Assembly: GCA_030068145.1 (NCBI GenBank)
Contig: JAPJBO010000025.1
Location: 102,501-166,500 of the forward strand
DNA: 64,000 nucleotides
Source: Diplonema papillatum
Lineage: Eukaryota > Euglenozoa > Diplonemea > Diplonemida > Diplonemidae
Reading direction: 5' to 3'
Positions 55,010 through 64,000 of the stretch are shown in pieces. The notes beneath the pieces were generated by a model that saw only the letters and a list, made by a program, of their open reading frames with translations, made no database searches and had not been told where the DNA came from. The translations under genes were made by a program, and so were the position numbers. Numbering within the stretch: position 1 is the stretch's first letter; each line of letters starts with the position of its first letter.

Positions 55010-55800
55010 ACGCTAGCGTCCGACATCGTGCACGTGCGTCACAGTCGTTGGGTGGTATTGGCAAGGGGTTTCATACGCACTCCTCGGCGGGACAGTGTGC
55101 GTTCCACGTAAACGCAGGTGCCCAAGCGAGCCACTGTTAGTGAGCAGGACCGGCGCGGGATGCCCGGTAGCTGGGATGGGCCTCAAGCTGGCTTAATGTG
55201 TCCCGAGAGCTCGCTCATCAGTTCCTACTACTCGCCGCAGAAGGATCCCGCCTTCGACACCCGTGTCGGCTGAGGGCCCGACTTGGACAAATTCAGGGTA
55301 GAACTTCTCGGCACAGTGCATGGTCCTGTGGCAGAGGGCGGCGATGCCTCTCATCTCGCCCTTAAATAGACGGCTGAGTCACGCATGCTGTTGACAGACG
55401 CTAGCGTCCGGCATCGTGCACGTGCGTCACAGTCGTTGGGTGGTATTGACAAGGGATTTCATACGCACTCCTCGGAACAGTGTCTGTTCCACGCAAACGC
55501 AGGTGCCCAAGCGAGCCACTGTTAGTGAACAGGACCGGCGCGGGATGCCTGGTGGCTGGGATGGGCCAAAAGCTGGTTGAGGGTGTCCCGAGTGATTGCT
55601 CATCAGTTCCTGGCAAAAAGTGTGACTTCAGTCAAGTGAACTGTAGCTCTAAAAAGTGTCGGTTCATCTCGACGGCAGGGCTGGGCGGGATGCCTGATAA
55701 CTGGGATGGGCCAAAAGCAGGCTTAAGGTGTCCCGAATGATTGCTCATCAGTTCCCGCAAAAGGTGTCGGTTCACTTTGACAGCAGGACTGACGACACGG
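55010..55800. repeat. Tandem copies of the two-exon gene's 3' end and flank
   Basis: The last codons of the gene (TCGCCGCAGAAGGATCCCGC, then GACACCCGTGTCGGCTGA) recur at about 55230-55273. The 3' flank (CATCGTGCACGTGCGTCACA through GATGGGCC) recurs at about 55025-55190, 55412-55570 and, in part, 55680-55760. Confidence 0.88.
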
Positions 55801-55859
55801 GATTTACCGAGCTGACTGAAGGTGTCCGAGTGGTCACTCATCAGATCACAGAAAGGTTC

Positions 55860-56640
55860 AATGGCGTGTTAAGAACAAGTCACCCGCTGGATGCACCGGT
55901 CCCGAAAATGGATGCTCAAGCGATTCCACCGTTATAGTTTGGCCGCGTCTGCTCCGACTGTTGGCACATGACCGATTCATTTTGCATTCCCTCCATGTCT
56001 TTCGAGCATGTGGTGTGTCATTCATACTCATTCTAATCGGCATTCCTCTTGGAATGTTAACACCGCCATTTGAGATTATCGAGGCAAGGTCATGCCAGAT
56101 TAGTTAGCTATGTCACTAGAGTGGAGTGCTGCTCCGATTCAGAATGTGATTGACTCCCAGAAAGGTTGCAGGACGGTGGTCGGGGAAGTCGCCAATCAAT
56201 ACTGGGTGTGCAACAAATCACATGCTGGATGCACCGGCCCCGAATATGGATGGGGCTCCGTATTTTTTGGCCGCGTGCTGGTGCGAGCGATTCGCGCGAA
56301 GCTTTGGCTTCTTCAACGCCTTTCGAATCACAGGGCAAGGCGCTCCGTCCCCAAGCTATTCAGTTTGCCGGTTTTGGAGACCCTTCCCACTCTCATACGC
56401 TCCTCTCGCCCTCTCTCAGCGCGAGAGGAACTTCCATTTCTAGCCCCTTCGGTATCGACGGCCAGTTGAGTGCGCGCCGTGAGTTACTCTGCAGTTCTTC
56501 AACCCCTTGACGCCACGCTTGATGATATTTTTTGCGCGATCCGATCTGTTTCAAAACAACGGTCAGCCGGAGACTCACAAAACTAGCAGTCTGAACTAGC
56601 AGAATCTTCGGAGGGGCTTCGGATCCACAACGTACCGCTA
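55860..56640. other. No gene supported
   Basis: A short duplication (GCTGGATGCACCGG) links 55885 and 56225. Open frames at 56110-56510 overlap in three phases and have no domain. Confidence 0.4.
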
Positions 56641-56739
56641 TGAAGAAAATGGCTGGCCATTCGAGTCCCGGAACCCCAGCCGAACTTTCGTTGAAAAAGT
56701 TACAACGATCAACCGAGATCAGTCTAAAAAAGAAGAAAC

Positions 56740-57860
56740 CCTCCGTGATTCGTGCGCATGCGTGGCAGTGTCTGCAGGCGGGTAGAGCTCGTTGGCTGTG
56801 AACGAGGACGGCGAACGCGTCGCATGGAGCGCGCTGCAGCGCAGCGACCTCAACGGCAGCAGCAGCCGCAGCCGGGGTCGTCCTCGTGAGCGCTGGGGAG
56901 CAGCACTGCGCCGCGGTGCGGGCGAACGGCACGGTCGCCCTGTGGGGAACCCGCCCCGACCAGCAGCCGGAGCCCCCCGCGGAAGCCCCCCGCCGGCGCG
57001 CCTCCGCCGCATCCTCCGGCGGCCTTCAGAAAAGTTGGCCCACATCAAGGCTTCTAAAGGTCAGTCCCTTCAGACAGTCCCTTCGGAAAAGTTGGCCCAC
57101 ATCAAGGCTTCTAAAGGTCAGTCCCTTCAGACAGTCCCTTCGGAAAAGTTGGCCCACATCAAGGCTTCTAAAGGTCAGTCCCTTCAGACAGTCCCTTCGG
57201 AAAAGTTGGCCCACATAAAGGCTTCTAAAGGTCAGTCCCTTCAGACAGTCCCTTCGGAAAAGTTGGCCCACATCAAGGCTTCTAAAGGTCAGTCCCTTCA
57301 GACAGTCCCTTCGGAAAAGTTGGCCCACATCAAGGCTTCTAAAGGTCAGTCCCTTCAGACAGTCCCTTCGGAAAAGTTGGCCCACATCAAGGCTTCTAAA
57401 GGTCAGTCCCTTCAGACAGTCCCTTCGGAAAAGTTGGCCCACATCAAGGCTTCTAAAGGTCAGTCCCTTCAGACAGTCCCTTCGGAAAAGTTGGCCCACA
57501 TCAAGGCTTCTAAAGGTCAGTCCCTTCAGACAGTCCCTTCGGAAAAGTTGGCCCACATCAAGGCTTCTAAAGGTCAGTCCCTTCAGACAGTCCCTTCGGA
57601 AAAGTTGGCCCACATCAAGGCTTCTAAAGGTCAGTCCCTTCAGACAGTCCCTTCGGAAAAGTTGGCCCACATGAAGGCTTCTAAAGGTCAGTCCCTTCAG
57701 ACAGTCCCTTCGGAAAAGTTGGCCCACATCAAGGCTTCTAAAGGTCAGTCCCTTCAGACAGTCCCTTCGGAAAAGTTGGCCCACATCAAGGCGGCACACG
57801 CCCACGCTCGTTCTCTTCGAAAACGGCCAAGTCGCCCGCGTGGGACCGCATCTAATGTTT
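56740..57860 (+). pseudogene. RCC1 5' copy one, carrying a 57-bp array
   Basis: Matches the start of the RCC1 gene (VSAG type blade, Ser run, second blade) but out of frame after the Ser run. It is split by a 57-bp tandem array inserted where the other copies read CCGGCGGCC followed by GGCACACG. It ends at the shared truncation point (GGCCAAGTCGCCCGCGTGGG). Its predicted 357-aa product is not RCC1-like. Confidence 0.88.
57030..57789. repeat. 57-bp tandem repeat, 13 full units plus a partial
   Basis: Units start AAAAGTTGGCCCACATCAAG every 57 bp from 57030 to 57771. They are almost identical, with only one ATAAAG and one ATGAAG variant. In one forward frame each unit encodes PSEKLAHIKASKGQSLQTV, and the complementary strand is also open. 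The homogeneity points to very recent expansion. Confidence 0.97.
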
Positions 57861-58109
57861 TTTAAGAATCGGGCGCTCCTATCTAAGTCTAATATCTTCT
57901 GTTTGCGGAATCTCTTGTTGCGTGAATGGGGAGTCATTTTGCATGCAACTGGCGCAAATGAGTACCAAGGTGACTCCTGGCGGGTCGCTTTTGCTCTGCG
58001 CGGTACAATCAAATAGCTTGGGGCAAAAATTCTGCGAATCTAGTAAAAGGTAGGAATCTGCCAACCTGCGTAACGGTCAACCGGAGACTAAAAAATGGAA
58101 ACCTTCGGA

Positions 58110-60745
58110 GGGGGGCATGTCGGCAGGTGTCCGCAGGTGGGTACAGCTCATTGGCTGTGAGTGAGGACGGCAAAACGTCGCATGGGGCGCGCTGCAGCGC
58201 AGGGACCTCATCGGTAGTAGCGACCTCAACGGCAGCAGCAGCAGCAGCAGCCGGGTCGTCCTCGTGAGCGCTGGGGAGCAGCACTGCGCCGCGGTGCGGG
58301 CGAACGGCACGGTCGCCCTGTGGGGAACCCACCCCGACCAACAGCCGGAGCCCCCCGCCGGCGCGCCTCCGCCGCATCCTCCGGGGGCCGGCACACGCTC
58401 ACGCTCGTTCTCTTCGAAAACGGCCAAGTCGCCCGCGTGGGACATCTAATGTTTTAAGAATCGGATGCTCCAATATCTTCTGTTTGCGGAATCTCTTGTT
58501 GCGTGAATGGGGAGTCATTTGCATGCAACTGGCGCAAATGAGTACCAAGGTGACTCCTGACGGGTCGCTTTTGCGCTGCGCGGTACAATCAAATAGCTTG
58601 GGGCAAAAATTCTGCGAATCTAGTAAAAGGTACGAATCTGCCAACCTGTGTAACGGTCAACCGGAGACTAAAAAAAGGAAACCTTCGGAGGGGGGCATGT
58701 CGGCAGGTGTCCGCAGGTGGGTACAGCTCATTGGCTGTGAGTGAGGACGGCAAAACGTCGCATGGGACGCGCTGCAGCGCAGGGACCTCATCGGCAGTAG
58801 CGACCTCAACGGCAGCAGCAGCAGCAGCCGGGTCTTCCTCGTGAGCGCTGGGGAGCAGCACTGCGCCGCGGTGCGGGCGAACGGCACGGTCACCCTGTGG
58901 GGAACCCACCCCGACCAACAGCCGGAGCCCCCCGCCGGCGCGCCTCCGCCGCATCCTCCGGGGGCCGGCACACGCTCACGCTCGTTCTCTTCGAAAACGG
59001 CCAAGTCGCCCGCGTGGGACCACATCTAATGTTTTAAGAATCGGGTGCTCCAATATCTTCTGTTTGCGGAATCTCTTGTTGCGTGAATGGGGAGTCATTT
59101 TGCATGCAACTGGCGCAAATGAGTACCAAGGTGACTCCTGGCGGGTCGTTTTTGCGCTGCGCGGTACAATCAAATAGCTTGGGGCAAAAATTCTGCGAAT
59201 CTAGTAAAAGGTAGGAATCTGCCAACCTGCGTAACGGTCAACCGGAGACTAAAAAAAGGAAACCTTCGGAGGGGGGCATGTCGCAGGTGGGTACAGCTCA
59301 TTGGCTGTGAGTGAGGACGGCAAAACGTCGCATGGGGCGCGCTGCAGCGCAGGGGCCTCAACGGTAGTAGCGACCTGAACGGCAGCAGCAGCAGCAGCAG
59401 CCGGGTCTTCCTCGTGAGCGCTGGGGAGCAGCACTGCGCCGTGGTGCGGGCGAACGGCACCGTCGCCCTGTGGGGAACCCACCCCGACCAGCAGCCGGAG
59501 CCCCCCGCGGAAGCCCCCCGCCGGCGCGCCTCCGCCGCGTCCTCCGGCGGCTGGCACACGCTCACGCTCGTCCTCTTCGAAAACGGCCAAGTCGCCCGCG
59601 TGGGACCACATTTTTTTTTAGATTCGGGTACTCCCATCTAACACCTTTCTGCTGCGAAATCTTGTCGCGTGAATGGGGGAGTCATTTCCGTGCAAAATGA
59701 GTACCCACACCATGCCGGCTTTTTGCAAGGTGAATCCTACTTTTGCCGCGTGGTAAAATCAACAAAAAAATGGAACAAACAATCTACCTTGTCAAGTTAA
59801 CTGGAGACTCAAAACGACAGTCTGAAAAAGCAAAGCTTCGGAGGAGGGAAGCGTTGGTTCACGTCATGTCGGCGGTGTCCGCTGGCGGGTACAGCTCGTT
59901 GGCTGTGAGTGAGGACGGCAAACGCGTCGCATGGGGCGCGCTGCAGCGCAGCGACCTCGATGACATCACCGACCTCAACGGCAGCAGCAGCAGCAGCCGG
60001 GGTGGTCCTCGTGAGCGCTGGGGAGCAGCACTGCGCCGCGGTGCGGGCGAACGGCACGGTCGCCCTGTGGGGAACCCACCCCGACCAGCAGCCGGAGCCC
60101 CCCGCGGAAGCCCCCCGCCGGCGCGCCTCCGCCGCGTCCTCCGGCGGCCGCCCACTCGCTCGTCCTCTTCGAAAACGGCCGAGTCGCCCGCGCGGGACCA
60201 CATTTTTTTTTTAAAGATTCGGGTACTCCCATCTAACACCTTTTCTGCTGCGAAATCTTGTTGCGTGAATGGGGGAGTCGTTTCCGTGCAAAATGAGTAC
60301 CACACCGTGCCGGCTTTTCGCAAGGTGAATCCTGAAGAGTCACTTTTGCCGCGCGGTAAAATCAACAAAATTTGGGGACAAAAAATCTACCTTGTCAAGT
60401 TAACTGGAGACTCAAATCGACAGTCTGAAAAAGCAAACCTTCGGAGGGGGGAAGCGTTGGTTCACGTCATGTCGGCGGTGTCCGCTGGCGGGTACAGCTC
60501 GTTGGCTGTGAGTGAGGACGGCAAACGCGTCGCATGGGGCGCGCTGCAGCGCAGCGACCTCGATGACATCACCGACCTCAACGGCAGCAGCAGCAGCAGC
60601 AGCCGGGTCGTCCTCGTGAGCGCTGGGGAGCAGCACTGCGCCGCGGTGCGGGCGAACGGCACGGTCGCCCTGTGGGGAACCCACCCCGACCAGCAGCCGG
60701 AGCCCCCCGCGGAAGCCCCCCGCCGGCGCGCCTCCGGACCACATT
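58110..60745 (+). pseudogene. Five further truncated 5' copies of the RCC1 gene
   Basis: Copies at about 58110-58442, 58692-59028, 59275-59610, 59850-60200 and 60455-60745 cover the first two to three blades plus 5' flank. Spacing is about 530-604 bp. All but the last end near GGCCAAGTCGCCCGCG or a slightly earlier point and then read ATTCGGG followed by CTCC. Copy six stops earlier (CGCGCCTCC). The AGC run coding the Ser stretch differs in length between copies, and several have single-base frame changes. Identity to the full gene rises towards it, so nearer copies are younger. Confidence 0.93.
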
Positions 60746-60902
60746 TTCTTTTGGATTCGGGTACTCCCATCTAACACCTTTCTGCTGCGAAATCTTGTCG
60801 CGTGAATGGGGGAGTTATCTCCGTGCAAAATGAGTACCCACACCATGCCGGCTTTTCGCAAGGTGAATCCTACTTTTGCCGCGTGGTAAAATCAACAAAA
60901 AA

Positions 60903-62288
60903 ATGGGACAAACAATCTACCTTGTCAAGTTAACTGGAGACTCAAAACGACAGTCTGAAAAAGCAAAGCTTCGGAGGGGGGAAGCGTTGGTTCACGTCAT
61001 GTCGGCGGTGTCCGCTGGCGGGTACAGCTCATTGGCTGTGAGTGAGGACGGCAAACGCGTCGCATGGGGCGCGCTGCAGCGCAGCGACCTCGATGACATC
61101 ACCGACCTCAACGGCAGCAGCAGCAGCAGTAGCCGGGTCGTCCTCGTGAGCGCTGGGGAGCAGCACTGCGCCGCGGTGCGGGCGAACGGCACGGTCGCCC
61201 TGTGGGGAACCCACCCCGACCAGCAGCCGGAGCCCCCCGCGGAAGCCCCCCGCCGGCGCGCCTCCGCCGCGTCCTCCGGCGGCCGGCACACGCTCGTCCT
61301 CTTCGAAAACGGCCAAGTCGCGGCGTGGGCCCACCAGCGGTCCTACCGGGGGGCCGTGCCGAAGTTCAAGGGCAAGGCTGTCCAGGTGTCGGCAGGGGAC
61401 AAGCACTCCGCGGCGCTGCTGGACACGGGTCGGCTCGTCTACTGGTGCGATGCCGCTGGGCCGTTGCTGCCAGAGCACCAGCCGAGAGTCCCCGAAGGCA
61501 GGTCTGTTGCCTTCGTGTCCTGCGGAATGGGTGGCCACTCGCTGGCGGTGCTTGATGACGGGTCGCTGCTGGGATGGGGCGGCGACGAGTACGGGCAGGC
61601 CTCGCGGTTTCCGGTGGAGAATCCGCCGGAAAACGACCGCTTCGTGGCGGTGTCCGCAGGCGGCCGGCACTCCCTCGCGCTCGCCGCCTCCGGCAGGGTC
61701 TTCTGCTGGGGCCACGCGGGTAACGGTCGGCTGCGACCCCCTGCGTTCCGCCACCCGGTGGTAGCCGTGTCGGCAGGGGGCATGCACTCCCTAGCAGTCG
61801 ACGAACAAGGGTTCGTCTACGCGTGGGGGTACAACGGCAGCAAGCAGGCGCACGTTCCCCCCGGGCTGAAGGCAGACCTCGCGTACTACCTCCAGCGGAC
61901 GTGGAACGGCGTCACGCGCGGGTGGGGGCTCGCGCTCGGGCCCCGCGTGCCGCAGCCGCCCCCGCCGCTGCCGAAGGCGAAGGCCGGGAAAAAAAGGGGC
62001 CCCGCCCGGCCCGGCCGCAGGGCTGCTGCCGCCGATGGCTCGCCGCCGCTCCTCCTCCTCGGCGGCGTTGTCGCGAAGACGCACTTCGTGGTGAAGCACG
62101 TGGTCTCGTCGCCAGCGGACGGCGCCGCAGGTGGCGAGCTTGCGCGGGATGTGTTCTCGCTGCCGATGCCTGGGGTCGCTTGGGCGCGCCGCCCGCACAC
62201 TTCCATGATGCGGCCTTCCTCGAGCCATTCCAGGCGCGATGTTCTGCATGAACGCCAGCTTCCTTCCCTCGTGCTGCCTCATGACTAA
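60903..62288 (+). CDS. RCC1-repeat protein, seven-blade propeller
   Basis: 461 aa from the ATG at 60903; an earlier start is possible because the frame is open to 60876. Seven RCC1 blades are visible: AVSAGGYSSLAVSEDGKRVA, LVSAGEQHCAAVRANG, SGGRHTLVLFENGQVA, QVSAGDKHSAALLDTG, CGMGGHSLAVLDDGSLLGWG, AVSAGGRHSLALAASG and AVSAGGMHSLAVDEQG, each followed by a W/G turn. A Ser run interrupts blade one. The C-terminus (about 350-461) is a basic Pro/Lys/Arg-rich tail. RCC1 propellers serve as guanine-exchange factors for small GTPases or as scaffolds; which applies cannot be told. It is the only intact member of a seven-copy array, with decayed 3' copies downstream. Confidence 0.85.
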   Translation: MGQTIYLVKLTGDSKRQSEKAKLRRGEALVHVMSAVSAGGYSSLAVSEDGKRVAWGALQRSDLDDITDLNGSSSSSSRVVLVSAGEQHCAAVRANGTVALWGTHPDQQPEPPAEAPRRRASAASSGGRHTLVLFENGQVAAWAHQRSYRGAVPKFKGKAVQVSAGDKHSAALLDTGRLVYWCDAAGPLLPEHQPRVPEGRSVAFVSCGMGGHSLAVLDDGSLLGWGGDEYGQASRFPVENPPENDRFVAVSAGGRHSLALAASGRVFCWGHAGNGRLRPPAFRHPVVAVSAGGMHSLAVDEQGFVYAWGYNGSKQAHVPPGLKADLAYYLQRTWNGVTRGWGLALGPRVPQPPPPLPKAKAGKKRGPARPGRRAAAADGSPPLLLLGGVVAKTHFVVKHVVSSPADGAAGGELARDVFSLPMPGVAWARRPHTSMMRPSSSHSRRDVLHERQLPSLVLPHD

Positions 62289-62299
62289 ATTTAGTCGAT

Positions 62300-62330
62300 G
62301 TTCCGAACATCGACTAAATTTAAAACATTG
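62300..62330. terminator. Short hairpin after the RCC1 stop
   Basis: AATTTAGTCGATGTTC and GAACATCGACTAAATT form an almost perfect inverted repeat at about 62288-62320, just after the stop. In a eukaryote this need not terminate transcription; it could be a 3' UTR structure. The downstream copies lack it. Confidence 0.3.
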
Positions 62331-62529
62331 TTCGGTGTCGAAAGGGCAAAACGTAGCTCCCAGTCTCAATCAATGACAATGCCAATTTTTATAGCAGGTT
62401 CACTTGGCTTCGCCACGAAGCTGCAGTCCGTAGCGTTCCTCCTGGCGCTGTCTTATGACTAGTCTATGCTTCAGTTCAGTTCATGCCATAGTCCATGCCA
62501 TAGAGGCCAGGATCAGTCAAAGACAATAT

Positions 62530-63005
62530 CTACCACCAGAAGACGCACTTCGTGGTGAAACACGTCGTCTCTTCGCCGGCGGATTGCGCCGCTGGTGGCG
62601 AGCTTGCGCGGGATGTGTTCTCGCTGCCGATGCCTGGGGTCACTTGGGCGCGCCGCCAGCCCACTTCCATGAAGCGGCCTTCTCCAGCTATTCTAGGCGC
62701 GACGTTCTGTATGAACGTCAGCTTCCTTCCCTCGTGCTGCCTCACTCGCGGACTTGTGACCTTATGCGTCCACGTCACAGTCCTGTCCGGTACGGAACGG
62801 AAGGTCGCACCATAGGAGCCAGTATCAATGAAAGTCACACACACACACACACACACACACACCACACACACACATGGCTGAGCTTGCGCAAGATATTCTG
62901 TTCATTGCCAATGCCTAGTCTCACGAGTGCGCCACCCACACACTAGCCGCTGTCGGCGCGATGTTCTGCGTGAACGCCCCGCTTCCTTCCCTCGCGCTGC
63001 ATGAC
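62530..63005 (+). pseudogene. Two decayed copies of the RCC1 3' end
   Basis: 62532-62745 matches about 62073-62280 (AAGACGCACTTCGTGGTGAA through TTCCTTCCCTCGTGCTGCC). 62878-63000 matches the last half of that segment with more changes. A CA tract (62837-62876) separates them. Neither holds propeller sequence. Confidence 0.9.
62837..62876. repeat. Short (CA)n tract
   Basis: About 20 CA units with one CC interruption, between two decayed RCC1 3' copies. Confidence 0.95.
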
Positions 63006-63470
63006 TAGTTCATGCCACAGTCCCCAGCATGCACAAGCTACAGGTTCCTACGTTGCCTGCACTTGGCGTTTGAAGGCGCGCCATGGCGAAGTACTTCCTC
63101 TCGCTTCCGACGGACAGCGCCACGCACTGCAAGCCGTCCGCCAAGGCGCCCCGTCTTGTTTCAAGTTCGTTGCCTTTTCATTTGAAGAAGCACCCGCTTT
63201 GTAAAAAAATGCTTCGAGGAGGCCGCCACAGTCGCAAAAAAAAAACCTTGGGGAGGGAGGAAATGTGAAGCTCACGGGTCACGGGCCGGGCGAAGGGCGT
63301 TCCGCGAAAAGGATCCGCAGTAGTTATATTGTTTCTCCCCTCTCTACGCCGATCCCGTCCGAGGCGCCGTGTTTTCGTCGTGGTGCAACTAGTGTCGGTT
63401 GCAAACAGTTCCCGGATAGTGGGGAAGTAGGGAGTAGTATTCTTCCTGTTTTCACACTTCTTCTTCTTTT
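63006..63470. other. No gene supported
   Basis: GC-rich at 63060-63130 with short frames only. A C/T-rich run at 63450-63475 precedes the next exon-like stretch. Confidence 0.4.
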
Positions 63471-63472
63471 CT

Positions 63473-63985
63473 TGTATACCAAACATTTGTGCGGCACCGA
63501 CCTGCCACGTTCAAGCTTGCTCCGACCACTGCACCCTCTGCCGACACTCGCTAGCCGTCGACGCTCATGACGGCAGCCCCATCCTGAAGTGCAAATACTG
63601 CCGACGCGTCACTGCTGCTGTGTGCGCTCGGATTGGCGCCGCTCAAGGGCCAGCTTATGTCACTCGTTCGTTTGCAAAGTTTGCTCCGTTCTTCTACCTG
63701 ACGTGTTCCCGGATTAGGATGACACATACTACTGTTCCAATGTTGGAGGAAATGAGAAGCTCGCCGCCGCAAAGCCGTGGCTCGACGAACCACGAAGTAA
63801 CTCTTTGGCCTCCGGGTCTATTTTCCGCAGATCTCTTCATCGGAGCTGATCTCGAGCAAAAATCGTCGAAAAAGGTCTGGTACTGTGGACCGGCATCCAG
63901 GAGCCAGGATCAGGCCCATAGTCGTAATGGGGAAGCACCCAGACTCAATGGTTTTCACTTGCGTCCTGGATCCAGCTTTACGTAA
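63473..63985 (+). CDS. Possible exon with a Cys-rich zinc-binding motif
   Basis: Open from about 63473 to the stop at 63985 in one frame. The first 55 codons read CAAPTCHVQACSDHCTLCRH, then SLAVDAHDGSPILKCKYCRR. The pairs CTLC and CKYC plus nearby Cys and His make a plausible zinc site of unknown family. The part after about 63740 overlaps dispersed repeat family F (see 13493-13771) and may not be coding. A C/T-rich tract precedes it but no good acceptor AG is adjacent, so the 5' limit is uncertain. It may equally be a decayed fragment. Confidence 0.35.
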   Translation, partial: CIPNICAAPTCHVQACSDHCTLCRHSLAVDAHDGSPILKCKYCRRVTAAVCARIGAAQGPAYVTRSFAKFAPFFYLTCSRIRMTHTTVPMLEEMRSSPPQSRGSTNHEVTLWPPGLFSADLFIGADLEQKSSKKVWYCGPASRSQDQAHSRNGEAPRLNGFHLRPGSSFT

Positions 63986-64000
63986 AAATGATCAGGCACT

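Overview
This is nuclear DNA of a eukaryote, most likely a protist with GC-rich exons in a repeat-swollen genome. The evidence is GT-AG introns with matching codon phase (1388-4306 and 53921-54907), eukaryote-only families (CIA2/MIP18, RBR-like zinc-binding protein, dual-specificity phosphatase, RCC1 propeller), hAT and piggyBac transposons, and a density of about one recognisable host gene per 8-10 kb. A diplonemid or other euglenozoan is compatible, but I see no spliced-leader gene or lineage-specific marker, so the lineage is left open. No tRNA, rRNA, CRISPR or bacterial-type operon was seen.

Layout. 1-4650: 3' part of a coiled-coil protein gene with very long CA tracts in its introns. 4.7-15.5 kb: no host gene; minisatellites, dispersed repeats and two terminal-inverted-repeat (TIR) elements. 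15.9-17.7 kb: the Fe-S assembly gene CIA2 with decayed copies of its 3' end. 18.9-19.7 kb: a 112-bp satellite. 20.4-26.3 kb: an RBR-like gene, five decayed copies of its 3' end, then a shrunken copy of the whole CIA2-to-RBR interval. 26.4-33.2 kb: a transposon nest with an apparently intact 648-aa hAT transposase and a broken piggyBac. 33-36.5 kb: unrecognised ORF, retroelement fossil, broken host exon. 36.5-40 kb: segmental duplications. 40.7-41.7 kb: dual-specificity phosphatase. 41.8-50 kb: mostly dispersed repeats and a MITE. 50.0-52 kb: a small signal-peptide/membrane protein gene with two decayed copies. 52.8-55.8 kb: an unrecognised two-exon gene with two 5' copies upstream and 3' copies downstream. 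56.7-63 kb: a seven-blade RCC1 gene with six truncated 5' copies upstream and two 3' copies downstream. 63.5-64 kb: a probable zinc-binding exon.

The unifying observation is that most recognisable host genes here are bordered by truncated copies of their own nearest end: 5' pieces upstream, 3' pieces downstream, with one full copy between. That is what repeated local tandem duplication with breakpoints inside exons would leave, and the same process seems to have made the many short tandem arrays in the intergenic DNA. The genes share no obvious pathway; they look like unrelated housekeeping or structural genes.
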